A stretch of DNA of 64,000 nt, from contig NZ_JANUDX010000003.1 in assembly GCF_024810105.1 (NCBI RefSeq), positions 372,001 through 436,000 of the forward strand. The letters are read 5' to 3'. The translations under genes and the position numbers were made by a program. Shown one piece after another: positions 53,323-63,638 of the stretch (position 1 is its first letter; every line of letters starts with the position of its first letter). Source of the stretch: Stenotrophomonas sp. BIGb0135. Its GTDB lineage: Bacteria; Pseudomonadota; Gammaproteobacteria; Xanthomonadales; Xanthomonadaceae. The notes beneath the pieces are model-generated. The model was not told where the DNA came from. It did not search any database and saw only the letters and a program-made list of their open reading frames with translations.

Positions 53323-55503
53323 TCAGCCTAGACGTCGCGCTTCGCTCACCCCGGGCAAGGCATCGAGCTTGCCCAGCAGCGTGGAAAGCTGGCCGTAGTC
53401 GCTGACCTTCAGGCGCAGTCGCAGGTGCGCGCGGCCACTGTTGCGCACGTTGTCGCTGTGGATATCCAGCACGTAGGCATCTTCCTGCGCGATCAGGTTG
53501 GTGATGTCCTTGAGCAGCCAGCGTCGGTCCACCGCATCGACCACGACGTCCACTTCGTAGCCACCGCCGGCCTGGCCCCACTCCACCGGCAGGATCCGCT
53601 GCGGGCTGGTCGCCTGCAGCCGCGCCAGCGCAGCGCAGTCGGTGCGATGCACGGTGACCCCGCGGGTCCGGGTGAGGTAGCCGACGATCGGTTCGCCGGC
53701 CACCGGCTGGCAGCATCGCGCCAGTTGCACCAGCAGATTGCCCACGCCCTGCACGGTGAACTTGGACGTGCCCAGGCTGTCGCGGCGCGCGGTCGGCCGC
53801 GGCAACGCAGGCGCCGCCGGCTGGGTCGCCGCGCGTTCGGCTTCGAGCAGCGCGCGGCTGACCTGGTTGGGCCCGGTGTCGCCGAGCGCCACCTGGATGT
53901 ACAGGTCATCGACGCTGTCGGCATGGAACTTCTTCGCCGCGATGCCCAGGTCGGCATGCTGCAGGCCCAGCCGCTTCAGTTCGCGGTCGAGCAGGTCGCG
54001 CCCGGCCTGCACGTTGCGCGCGCGGTCGAGCTTGTGGAACCAGCCGCGCACCTTCTCGCGCGAGCGGTTGCTGGCCAAGAAGCCGTTGGAGGCCAGCAGC
54101 CAGTCGCGGCGGGGGTCGGCCTCCTTGCCGGTCAGGATCTCCACGCGGTCGCCGCTGCGCAGCCGGTAGGTCAACGGCACGATGCGCCCGTTGACCTTCG
54201 CGCCGCGGCAGCGATGCCCGACCATCGTGTGCACGTGGTAGGCGAAATCCAGCGGCGTGGCCCCCTGCGGCAGGTCCATCACCTCGTCCTTGGGACTGAG
54301 CGCGTAGACGCGGTCTTCGGTCAGTTCGGCATCCAGTGCGCCGGCCAGTTCGCCAGCCGCGCCGTCCTGGGAATGCTCCAGCAACTGGCGCATCCAGGTG
54401 ATCTTGCGGTCGAAGGCCTTTTCCGCGCCCTTGCTGCCTTCCTTGTAGCGCCAGTGCGCGGCCACGCCGAGCTCGGCCTGGGCGTGCATGTCATGGCTGC
54501 GGATCTGCACTTCGATGGTGCGCCCTTCCGGGCCGATCACCGCGGTGTGCAGCGAGCGGTAGTCATTGGCCTTGGGCCGGGCGATGTAATCGTCGAACTC
54601 GCTGGGCACCGGTGCCCACAGCGAATGCACCACCCCGAGTGCGGCGTAGCAGGCGGCCACGTCCTGCACCATCACCCGCACCGCGCGGATGTCGTAGAGC
54701 TGCTCGAAGGCCAGCTTCTTCTTCTGCATCTTCCGCCAGATGCTGTAGATGTGCTTCGGGCGGCCGCTGACCTCGGCGCTGATGCCCTGCGCGAGCAGTT
54801 CGCGCGAGAGCGCCTTCTTGACTGTCTCCACGAAGCGCTCGCGCGCCAGCCGGGTTTCATCCACCTCGCGCGCGATGCGCCGGTAGGTCTCCGGTTCCAG
54901 GTGGCGGAAGGCCAGGTCTTCCAGCTCCCACTTCAACTGCCAGATGCCCAACCGGTTGGCCAGCGGGGCATGGATGTCGCGGGTGAGCTGGGCCAGCGCG
55001 CGGCGTTCTTCCTCGGGCAGGCGGTCGGCGCCGCGCATGCGCGCCAACTGGCGCGCCAGCAGCACCGGCACCACCCGCAGGTCCTGGATGATCGACAGCA
55101 GCAGCCGGCGCAGGCCTTCGCTGTTGCGCCCGGCATCGCGGCCGGCATGCAGCGCCCAGACCTGGTCGGCGGCATCCTGGCCTTCCAGCAACCCGGCCAC
55201 GGCCGGTTTCAACGCGCCGAGCGGCAACCCGTCCAGCCCCGCGCGCAGCCACGGCAGGTCGAACAGCACCGCCGCCAGCAGCGCGCTTTCGTCGGCCGAC
55301 AACAGGGCCAGCGCATCCAGCGTGTCTGCCAGCACCGACCAACTGCTGCGCATCTGCGGATCGGCCTCGGGCAGCTGCCAGCGCAGCAGCAGCGCCTCGC
55401 GCAGCGCGGGCGGCAGCGACGCGGCCGAGGGTCGGTTCAACAAGGCATCCAGGCCGGGGACAGAAGCGCGGTTCACAGCATCATGCAGGCAAGACAGAGG
55501 CAT
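53323..55503 (-). CDS. relA: GTP pyrophosphokinase RelA
   Basis: A 726-residue monofunctional (p)ppGpp synthetase, activated on ribosomes by uncharged tRNA. The N-terminal hydrolase-like domain has lost its HD metal site. The synthetase domain shows 'GRPKHIYSIWRKMQKKKLAF', 'YDIRAVRVMV' and the RelA-type acidic E-x-D-D in 'SEFDDYIARPKANDYRSLH', not the R-x-K-D of SpoT/Rel. TGS ('DLPQGATPLDFAYHVHT'), helical, zinc-finger ('LARCCQPVAGEPI') and ACT domains follow. E. coli RelA is 744 residues. The ATG at 55503 is kept. The next gene lies 29 bp downstream. It is divergent from a small secreted protein. Confidence 0.96.
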   Translation of the reverse strand: MPLSCLHDAVNRASVPGLDALLNRPSAASLPPALREALLLRWQLPEADPQMRSSWSVLADTLDALALLSADESALLAAVLFDLPWLRAGLDGLPLGALKPAVAGLLEGQDAADQVWALHAGRDAGRNSEGLRRLLLSIIQDLRVVPVLLARQLARMRGADRLPEEERRALAQLTRDIHAPLANRLGIWQLKWELEDLAFRHLEPETYRRIAREVDETRLARERFVETVKKALSRELLAQGISAEVSGRPKHIYSIWRKMQKKKLAFEQLYDIRAVRVMVQDVAACYAALGVVHSLWAPVPSEFDDYIARPKANDYRSLHTAVIGPEGRTIEVQIRSHDMHAQAELGVAAHWRYKEGSKGAEKAFDRKITWMRQLLEHSQDGAAGELAGALDAELTEDRVYALSPKDEVMDLPQGATPLDFAYHVHTMVGHRCRGAKVNGRIVPLTYRLRSGDRVEILTGKEADPRRDWLLASNGFLASNRSREKVRGWFHKLDRARNVQAGRDLLDRELKRLGLQHADLGIAAKKFHADSVDDLYIQVALGDTGPNQVSRALLEAERAATQPAAPALPRPTARRDSLGTSKFTVQGVGNLLVQLARCCQPVAGEPIVGYLTRTRGVTVHRTDCAALARLQATSPQRILPVEWGQAGGGYEVDVVVDAVDRRWLLKDITNLIAQEDAYVLDIHSDNVRNSGRAHLRLRLKVSDYGQLSTLLGKLDALPGVSEARRLG

Positions 55504-55673
55504 CTACACTAGCGCCGCGACCGCGTCCGGACAATCAAAACCATCGCACCGGCACGCATCAGCTCATGCCTGCTGCGCGCGCCACGTCGCCAATCGCGCA
55601 CGCACGCCCCGGCTGCGTTCCCCTCAACGCCCGCCTCTGGCCCTACACTGCGGCAAACCTCCGGAGACCTGCC

Positions 55674-56198
55674 ATGCGCTTTTCCCGTCTACGTTTGTTG
55701 GCCAGTGCGGCCGTCCTGCTCAGCCTGGCCAGTCCGGCCCTGGCCCAGCGCGTGGTCGAGGGGGATCTGCAGCAGCAGATGTCGCCGGCCGAGTTCAAGG
55801 CCGCCGGCCTGGACACGCTCAGCCCGGCCCAACTGGCGGCGCTCAACGGCTGGCTGCAGGGCAAAGTGGCGGCGGTGACCGCCGACGCGCGCCAGCAGGC
55901 GCGCGAGGAAGCCCGCGAAGAAGGCCGCCAGGAAGTGATCGTCAAGAACCGCGGCTTCTTCGACTTCGGCAGCAACGAGCCGATCACCAGCACCCTGCCG
56001 GGCGAATTCCGTGGCTTCGGCAAGGGCCGCACCTACGTGCTGGCCAACGCCCAGGAATGGGAACAGACCGACGGCACCACGCTCTCGGCCGTGCGCAAGA
56101 CCGACCCTGCCGTCTCGATCACCCCCGGCGTGGCCGGCGTCTGGTACATGCGCGTGGAAGGCGTCAACACGCGCGCCAAGGTGCGCCGCACCAAGTAA
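55674..56198 (+). CDS. Small secreted protein of unknown function
   Basis: A 174-residue protein with a Sec signal peptide ('MRFSRLRLLASAAVLLSLASPALA', given here as seen in two parts 'MRFSRLRLLASAAV' and 'LLSLASPALA') and mature start 'QRVVEGDLQQQ'. The motif 'SPAEFKAAGLDTLSPAQLAA' recurs in small xanthomonad periplasmic proteins. A charged Ala/Arg/Glu helix at about 70-85 ('ARQQAREEAREEGRQE') is followed by a compact C-terminal domain with 'SITPGVAGVWYMRVEGVNTR'. Function is unknown. The ATG at 55674 follows CCGGAGACC, a good ribosome site. It converges with hrpA. Confidence 0.85.
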   Translation: MRFSRLRLLASAAVLLSLASPALAQRVVEGDLQQQMSPAEFKAAGLDTLSPAQLAALNGWLQGKVAAVTADARQQAREEAREEGRQEVIVKNRGFFDFGSNEPITSTLPGEFRGFGKGRTYVLANAQEWEQTDGTTLSAVRKTDPAVSITPGVAGVWYMRVEGVNTRAKVRRTK

Positions 56199-56208
56199 GC
56201 GCACGCCG

Positions 56209-56241
56209 CTGCGCCCCCCGCCCATCGGGCACGGGGCGCAG
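56209..56241. terminator. Hairpin between convergent genes
   Basis: CTGCGCCCC (56209-56217) pairs perfectly with GGGGCGCAG (56233-56241) over a 15-nt loop. There is no T tract. It could slow transcription from both sides or protect the 3' ends. Confidence 0.35.
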
Positions 56242-56250
56242 CCAGCGCAC

Positions 56251-59200
56251 TCAGGCCTGGCGCAACGCGGCCATGCGCTGGGCCAGTTTCTTGGCCGAGA
56301 TGCCGCTCCTGGCCCCCAGTTCCTGCGCGAACAGCGACACCCGCAGTTCCTCCAGGTCCCAACGCAGGGCCTGCCACTGCGGACGCTGGCGCAAGCCGCG
56401 CACGTCGGCCTCGGCCAATGCATCGATGAACGGCCGCAGCTCCAGCATGCGCGCCTGGTCGCGCGGTGGATCGCGCTTGGCCCGCTCGCTGCGCAGGATC
56501 ATCGCGCGCAGGTAGCGCGGGTACTGGGCCAGTGCATCGGCGGGTGTCTCACGCAGGAACCCGGGATGCACCAGCGCGGCCAGCTGCTGCTCCAGGTCAT
56601 CCAGGTTGCCGCGCGCCCACCCCATCAGCGGCGATTCCAGCAGCGGCTTCAATTCCGCCACGTGGGCCAGGATGTTCTCGGCCAGCGTGAGCCGGGCCAT
56701 CGCCTCGGCGAACAGACCCTTGGCGGCCGCGTCGCGACGCTGCGCGTAGGCCGCCGGATCGCGGATCTCCGCCAGGCCTTCGGCCAACACGGCGTTCATC
56801 GCCGCATCGACCAGGTCGCCGCGCAGCCGCTCCTGCGACTCGATCGCGGCGTACAGCAGCCCGGTCTTGGGCGGCACCGGCAGTTGCTTGCGCGCCTGCT
56901 TGGCCTTGTCGGCCAGGGCGATCTCCAGCAACCGGCGCACGCCACGCGGATGCTGTTCGGCTGCTTCGTTGCGGTCGGCGAAGATGCGCAGCGCGGCGGT
57001 GTCGCCCTCGTCCACCAGTGCCGGGTACGCCGGCACGCCGGCTTCGCCAGGCACCTGCAGCGGAATCGGCGTGGCCGGGAAGTCGCGCAGGCCCTCTACC
57101 GCCAATGCCCGCCCGGCACGCGCGGCGAAGGCTTCGCCGGCCTTGTCGCCGAAGCGCGCGCGCAGCGCGTCCAGGTCACGCGAACTGGCCAGCAGCTTTC
57201 CGCCCGCATCGAACAGGCGCAGGTTCATGCGCAGGTGCGCTTCCAGCGCGGCATCGTCGAAATCGGTGGCGGCCACCTGTGCGCCGGTGGCACGCGACAG
57301 GAACCGCGCCAGCTCGCCGCGGATGTCGTCAGCGCTGGGATCGGGGAAGGCCTCGGCGAACGCGCGGCCGAAGTCCGGCGCGGGCACGTAGTTGCGGCGC
57401 ATCGCCTTGGGCAGGCCGCGGATCAGCGCCGACGCCTTGTCGGCCACGAAGCCGGGCGCCAACCACGACAGGCGCGCCGCATCCAGCGCGTTGAGCAGAT
57501 GCAACGGCACATCCAGGCTGACCCCGTCGTCCTCGCTGCCGGGCTCGAAGCGGTAATGCAGCGCCAACCGCGCATCCCCCAGCGGCAGGTACTTGGGATA
57601 GCGCTCGGCATCGCTGCCCTCGCCGGGCAACAGGTCGGCCAGGGTCCAGGCCAACCCGCGGCGCTTGTCCGGGGCCAGCCCCTTCCACCAGGTGTCCAGC
57701 GCGGTGGCCGAATGGATCTCCGCCGGCACCCGGTCCAGGTACCAGCGTGCCTGCCAGGCCTCGTCGGCCACGATGCCGGCGCGGCGCAGCTTGGCCTCCT
57801 CTTCCCGAGCCTGTTCGAGCACCTTGAGGTTGTCGGCGATGACGCTGGCGCGGGTATTGATCTCACCGGTCACCAGGCCCTGGCGCACGAAAATGTCATG
57901 CGCCTCGCCCGGCGCGATGCGGCCGTAGTGCACCGGCTTCTTCGGGGCCAGCACCAGCCCGAACAGGCTGATCTGCTCGGAGGCCAGCACCTGCCCCTGG
58001 GCACGCGACCAGTGCGGATCGAAATGCTTGCGCAGCAGCAGGTGCGGCAGCTCGGCGATCACCCAGTCCGGCTCGATCGCGGCGTTGGTCAGGCCCCAGA
58101 TTTTCTGGGTGTCCAGCAGCGTGGCCGTCAGCAGCCACGGCGGCGGCCGCTTGGCCAGCACCGAACCGGGGAACGGCAGGAAGCGGCGCTGGCGCGGGGC
58201 CAGGAAATCGCCCTTGTCGCTGCGGTGGCCGATCTGCGTCGGCAGGCCGGCGATCAGCGCGCGATGCAGGGTCTGATAGGCGGCCGCGCGCACCTTCTCG
58301 GTGAACCCGCCCCCGGCCTCGCGCGCATCGGCCACCGGCGCGGCGGCCGGGGCCGCCACCGGTTCGGTCTTGCCCTCGCGGGCCAGGCGCGCGGCGCGAT
58401 GCTGCTGACCGCGGGTCGCCTTGATGCGGGCGTCGTCGTCGCGCGCCGGCGCCGGCGCGGACGACCCGGCCAGCAGCGGCGCCAACGACGTCGCCGCCGG
58501 CTCCTCGGTCCAGCCCAGTTCCTCGCACAGCACGCGCAGCTGGCGATGCAGCTCGCGCCACTCGCGCATGCGCAGGAACCCCAGGAAGTGCCGTTCGCAC
58601 CACCCGCGCAACTTGGACTGGGTCAGCTCTTCGTGGGCCTGGCGATAGCCGTCCCACAAGCGCAGCACGCCGACGAACTCCGAGCGCCCGTCGGCGAACA
58701 GCGCGTGGGCGGCATCCGCTGCGCCGCGCGCTTCCGGCGGACGCTCGCGCGGGTCCTGGATGCCCAGGAACGAGGCGATCACCAGCATCGGCCGCAGGCA
58801 GCCCTGCGCTTGGGCGGCCACCAGCATGCGGGCCAGCTTGACGTCCACCGGCAGGCGCGCCATCTGGCGCCCGACCGGGGTCAGCCGGCGCTCGGCATCC
58901 ACCGCGCCCAGTTCGCCCAGCTGCTGCCAGCCATCGGCGATGGCACGCTCGTCGGGCGCTTCCAGGAACGGGAAGTCCTCGATCCGGCCCAGGCCCAGCT
59001 GCAGCATGCGCAGGATCACCCCGGACAGGCTGGAGCGACGGATTTCCGGATCGGTGAACTCGGCGCGCGAGAGGAAATCGGCTTCCGAGTACAGCCGGTA
59101 GCAGATGCCTTCGGAGACACGCCCGCAGCGTCCCTTGCGCTGGTTCGCGCTGGCCTGGGACACCGCCTCGATATGCAGGCGGTCCAGTTTCTGGCGCGGG

Positions 59201-60348
59201 CTGTAGCGCTTGACCCGGGCCAGGCCCGGATCGACCACGTAGCGGATGCGCGGCACGGTCAACGAGGTTTCTGCCACGTTGGTGGCCAGCACGATGCGGC
59301 GCTTGCCGCCCGGGTTGAAGACCTCGTCCTGGTCCTTGACCGACAGCCGCGCGTACAGCGGCAGCACCTCGGTCTCGCGGTACTTGCGCCGTTCCAGCGC
59401 CTGGTGCGCGTCGCGGATCTCGCGCTCGCCGGGGAAGAACATCAGGATGTCGCCGCGCGGATCGATGCGGGTGATCTCATCCACTGCCGCCACGATGGCG
59501 TCGTTGACGGTGCGTTCGCCGTCGCGCCCACCGTCCTCATCGCCACCGCCCTCGCCTTCCAGCGGTCGATAGCGCACCTCGACCGGGAAGGTGCGGCCCT
59601 CGACGCTGATCACCGGGGCATCGTTGAAATGCTCGGCGAAACGCGAGGTATCGATGGTGGCCGAGGTGACGATCAGCTTCAGGTCGGGGCGCTTGTGCAG
59701 CAGTTGCTTGAGATAGCCCAGCAGGAAGTCGATGTTGAGGCTGCGCTCGTGCGCTTCGTCGACGATGATCGTGTCGTACTGCGACAGCCAGCGGTCGCTG
59801 CTGATTTCCGCCAGCAGGATGCCGTCGGTCATGAACTTGATGCGGGTGTCATCCCCCACCCGGTCGGTGAAGCGCACCTGGTAGCCGACCACCGTGCCCA
59901 GCTCGGTGTTCAGCTCCTGCGCCACGCGGGTAGCCACCGCACGCGCGGCAATCCGTCGCGGCTGGGTGCAGCCGATCATCCCGGCCACGCCGCGGCCGGC
60001 GGCCAGGCACAGTTTGGGCAGCTGGGTGGTCTTGCCCGAGCCGGTTTCACCGGCGATCACCACGACCTGGTGATCGCGGATCAAGGCCGTGATGCGTTCA
60101 GCTTCACGCGCAATGGGCAGGCTATCGTCCAGACTGATCGCCGGCAGGTGCCGCGCGCGCGTCTCGCGCCGCTGCACCGACGCCTGCAAGGCCTGCTCGA
60201 ACGCGGCGGCCACGCCTGCATCGGCGGGCTTGGACTGCCAGCGCGAGAGCATCCCGAGCAAGCGGCCGCGGTCGCGGCTCATGGCCCCGTCAATCGCGGC
60301 GCGCTGTTCGCGCAGGCGTGGAAGATTTTGTTTGTCGATAGTGCTCAT
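56251..60348 (-). CDS. hrpA: ATP-dependent RNA helicase HrpA
   Basis: A 1365-residue DEAH-box RNA helicase, slightly longer than E. coli HrpA (1300). Walker A is 'VVIAGETGSGKTTQLPKLCL' near residue 100 and the DEAH box 'TIIVDEAHERSLNIDFLLG' near 195. The helicase C motifs 'LATNVAETSLTVPRIRYVVD' and 'QRKGRCGRVSEGICYRLYSE' are complete. HA2 and OB domains follow, then the long DUF3418 C-terminal region of HrpA. E. coli HrpA rescues stalled ribosomes and is involved in mRNA processing. The ATG at 60348 ('MSTIDKQNLP') is preferred over a TTG directly before it. It is divergent from dps across 89 bp. Confidence 0.96.
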   Translation of the reverse strand: MSTIDKQNLPRLREQRAAIDGAMSRDRGRLLGMLSRWQSKPADAGVAAAFEQALQASVQRRETRARHLPAISLDDSLPIAREAERITALIRDHQVVVIAGETGSGKTTQLPKLCLAAGRGVAGMIGCTQPRRIAARAVATRVAQELNTELGTVVGYQVRFTDRVGDDTRIKFMTDGILLAEISSDRWLSQYDTIIVDEAHERSLNIDFLLGYLKQLLHKRPDLKLIVTSATIDTSRFAEHFNDAPVISVEGRTFPVEVRYRPLEGEGGGDEDGGRDGERTVNDAIVAAVDEITRIDPRGDILMFFPGEREIRDAHQALERRKYRETEVLPLYARLSVKDQDEVFNPGGKRRIVLATNVAETSLTVPRIRYVVDPGLARVKRYSPRQKLDRLHIEAVSQASANQRKGRCGRVSEGICYRLYSEADFLSRAEFTDPEIRRSSLSGVILRMLQLGLGRIEDFPFLEAPDERAIADGWQQLGELGAVDAERRLTPVGRQMARLPVDVKLARMLVAAQAQGCLRPMLVIASFLGIQDPRERPPEARGAADAAHALFADGRSEFVGVLRLWDGYRQAHEELTQSKLRGWCERHFLGFLRMREWRELHRQLRVLCEELGWTEEPAATSLAPLLAGSSAPAPARDDDARIKATRGQQHRAARLAREGKTEPVAAPAAAPVADAREAGGGFTEKVRAAAYQTLHRALIAGLPTQIGHRSDKGDFLAPRQRRFLPFPGSVLAKRPPPWLLTATLLDTQKIWGLTNAAIEPDWVIAELPHLLLRKHFDPHWSRAQGQVLASEQISLFGLVLAPKKPVHYGRIAPGEAHDIFVRQGLVTGEINTRASVIADNLKVLEQAREEEAKLRRAGIVADEAWQARWYLDRVPAEIHSATALDTWWKGLAPDKRRGLAWTLADLLPGEGSDAERYPKYLPLGDARLALHYRFEPGSEDDGVSLDVPLHLLNALDAARLSWLAPGFVADKASALIRGLPKAMRRNYVPAPDFGRAFAEAFPDPSADDIRGELARFLSRATGAQVAATDFDDAALEAHLRMNLRLFDAGGKLLASSRDLDALRARFGDKAGEAFAARAGRALAVEGLRDFPATPIPLQVPGEAGVPAYPALVDEGDTAALRIFADRNEAAEQHPRGVRRLLEIALADKAKQARKQLPVPPKTGLLYAAIESQERLRGDLVDAAMNAVLAEGLAEIRDPAAYAQRRDAAAKGLFAEAMARLTLAENILAHVAELKPLLESPLMGWARGNLDDLEQQLAALVHPGFLRETPADALAQYPRYLRAMILRSERAKRDPPRDQARMLELRPFIDALAEADVRGLRQRPQWQALRWDLEELRVSLFAQELGARSGISAKKLAQRMAALRQA

Positions 60349-60437
60349 CAATCGAATCGTTTAGAACTTTGATCACTACTGAAAGCGTAGTCTGATCTAT
60401 TGTGAAGGCCATCCAATCCACAAGGAGGATCATCCCC

Positions 60438-60989
60438 ATGGCGAAGACCAAGACACCGGCCCAGAAGACCCAGACCGGTAAGCAGAAGCTGGCATCGGCC
60501 GCCCCGTCGGCCCCGAACATCGATATCGGGATCAAGGAAGGCGATCGCAAGAAGATTGCCGATGGGCTGGCATCCTTCCAGGCGGACGCGTTCACGCTCT
60601 ACCTGAAGACGCACAACTTCCATTGGAATGTCACCGGGTCGATGTTCAACTCGTTGCACACCATGTTCGAGACCCAGTACACCGAGCAGTGGGCAGCCCT
60701 GGACGACGTCGCTGAACGCATCCGCGCATTGGGCTTCAATGCCCCGGGCTCCTACCGCGAGTTCGCGGCCCTGACCTCGATCGCCGAGGAGCCGGGCCTG
60801 ACCGACAGCGCGGACTGGCGTGAGATGGTACGCCAGTTGGTCGCGGCCAACGAGGCCGTGTGCCGCACCGCCCGCAAGGTGCTGGACGTGGCCGACGACG
60901 CCGACGACGCCCCGACCGAAGATCTGATGACCCAGCGCCTGCAGACGCACGAAAAGTACGCCTGGATGCTGCGTTCTTTGTTGCAGTAA
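60438..60989 (+). CDS. dps: Dps-family DNA-protecting ferritin
   Basis: A 183-residue Dps protein that forms dodecamers, stores iron and protects DNA from peroxide. The intersubunit ferroxidase site is in 'LKTHNFHWNVTGSMFNSLHT' (His) and 'EQWAALDDVAERIRALGF' (Asp and Glu). A Lys/Gln/Ala-rich N-terminal tail of about 25 residues ('AKTKTPAQKTQTGKQKLAS') probably binds DNA. An AAGGAGGATC ribosome site before the ATG at 60438 fixes the start. A weak inverted repeat ACTAC-N7-GTAGT lies at 60375-60391 in the gap to hrpA and may be part of a stress-regulator site, but it does not match the OxyR consensus well. Confidence 0.95.
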   Translation: MAKTKTPAQKTQTGKQKLASAAPSAPNIDIGIKEGDRKKIADGLASFQADAFTLYLKTHNFHWNVTGSMFNSLHTMFETQYTEQWAALDDVAERIRALGFNAPGSYREFAALTSIAEEPGLTDSADWREMVRQLVAANEAVCRTARKVLDVADDADDAPTEDLMTQRLQTHEKYAWMLRSLLQ

Positions 60990-61017
60990 AGCGTTTGCGC
61001 TTCTGGCATCTGCGCGC

Positions 61018-61126
61018 GGCGAGGGTCCGACCCCCTTGCCGGGACACGCCGTAAACCCATCCTTGGGGGCTCGCGGGCGCCATCCATGGCGCCCGACGGT
61101 CCCGGCAAGGGGGTCGGACCCTCGCC
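61018..61126 (+). repeat. Intergenic element copy 1: constant core between 28-bp inverted arms
   Basis: A 28-nt arm at 61018-61045 is perfectly complementary to 61099-61126. The 53-nt core (61046-61098) contains ACGCCGTAAACCCATCC, and GGGCGCCAT-cc-ATGGCGCCC at 61075-61094. The core matches that of copy 2 in reverse orientation. Confidence 0.9.
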
Positions 61127-61168
61127 CAGATGGATGTGCATCCGGCGGTTGGGAAGAGAGAAAAGCAT

Positions 61169-61200
61169 GCAGAACAGGCGCCCGGTGGCGCCTGTTCTGC
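61169..61200. terminator. Strong hairpin downstream of dps
   Basis: A perfect 14-bp stem GCAGAACAGGCGCC / GGCGCCTGTTCTGC with a CGGT loop. It has no T tract, so it could be a rho-independent-like stop for dps or a REP element. It lies 180 bp after dps. Confidence 0.5.
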
Positions 61201-61487
61201 GTTATGGGCCCTCTTTCCATAGATGGAAGCCAAAATCCTGGACCCGGATTCGGCAGTGGCTCCGCACTTTGCCCTTTGTCTTCGCCGTTGGCTGTGGATC
61301 TGGGTCCACCTCCTGCCCTTTGCCTTTTGCCTTTTGCTCTTGGCCCTTTGCTCTTGGCCCCTCTCCCCCTTTTACTCTTTGCTTTTGCTCTTTGCTTTTG
61401 CCCCGTTGCTCTGGATCCAGCACCAACGCCGGCTCGCATTCGCCGTTGCCCCACCCTCCCATACGCACCAGCCAACTGTCGGGGCGT

Positions 61488-61584
61488 GGGGTGGGTGGGT
61501 TGGCGGGACCGTTGGGCGCCATGGATGGCGCCCACGAGCCTCCAGGGATGGATTTACGGCGTGTCCCGCCAACCCACCCACCCC
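61488..61584 (-). repeat. Intergenic element copy 2: same core, different arms
   Basis: A 22-nt arm at 61488-61509 (GGGGTGGGTGGGTTGGCGGG then AC) is perfectly complementary to 61563-61584. The core is again 53 nt (61510-61562). Read on the minus strand it nearly equals the core of copy 1, while the outer arms differ except for the inner GGGAC. Confidence 0.9.
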
Positions 61585-61611
61585 GCGCCAACCATCAGCA
61601 CAGAAACCATG

Positions 61612-61648
61612 GGCTTTGGCTCTGGCTTTGGCTTTGGCTCTGGCTTGC
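61612..61648 (+). repeat. Short tandem repeat GGCTTTGGCTCT
   Basis: About three degenerate 12-nt units (GGCTTTGGCTCT, GGCTTTGGCTTT, GGCTCTGGCTT) ahead of recQ. It is likely prone to slippage. Confidence 0.8.
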
Positions 61649-61740
61649 GCTGCGGCTCGTGAGGCCCGAAGGCAAGCCCCTACCCACTGATCCTCTGTTG
61701 GAGGACACGGCCAACCCGCCCGCCGGGGTAAACTAGCCCG

Positions 61741-63543
<1,803 letters not shown>

Positions 63544-63638
63544 TGGCCCGCGTGCGCCCTGACGGAGCCGGGTCCAGGGTTGAACACCGCGTTCAGCCGC
63601 AGGTGCGCACCGCCCGGTTTGGCGCTAGGGTAAGCCCC

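Larger units (their letters stand above)
60990..61740. other. Repeat-filled intergenic region between dps and recQ
   Basis: About 750 bp without a credible gene. It holds two copies of a long inverted-repeat element (listed separately), a strong hairpin, a pyrimidine-rich stretch of degenerate GCTCTTTGCCTTTT units at about 61255-61410 and a short tandem GGCTTTGGCTCT array at about 61612-61648. Open frames here consist only of translated repeats. Confidence 0.75.

Noticed and set aside
60349..60437. OxyR-binding site in front of dps
   Set aside because: An inverted repeat ACTAC-N7-GTAGT exists, but the ATAG/CTAT spacing of the OxyR consensus is not met.
61223..61690. A possible 155-residue hydrophobic protein before recQ
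   Set aside because: Its membrane-like part is only the translation of the pyrimidine-rich repeats and its end translates the inverted-repeat element and the GGCTTT array.
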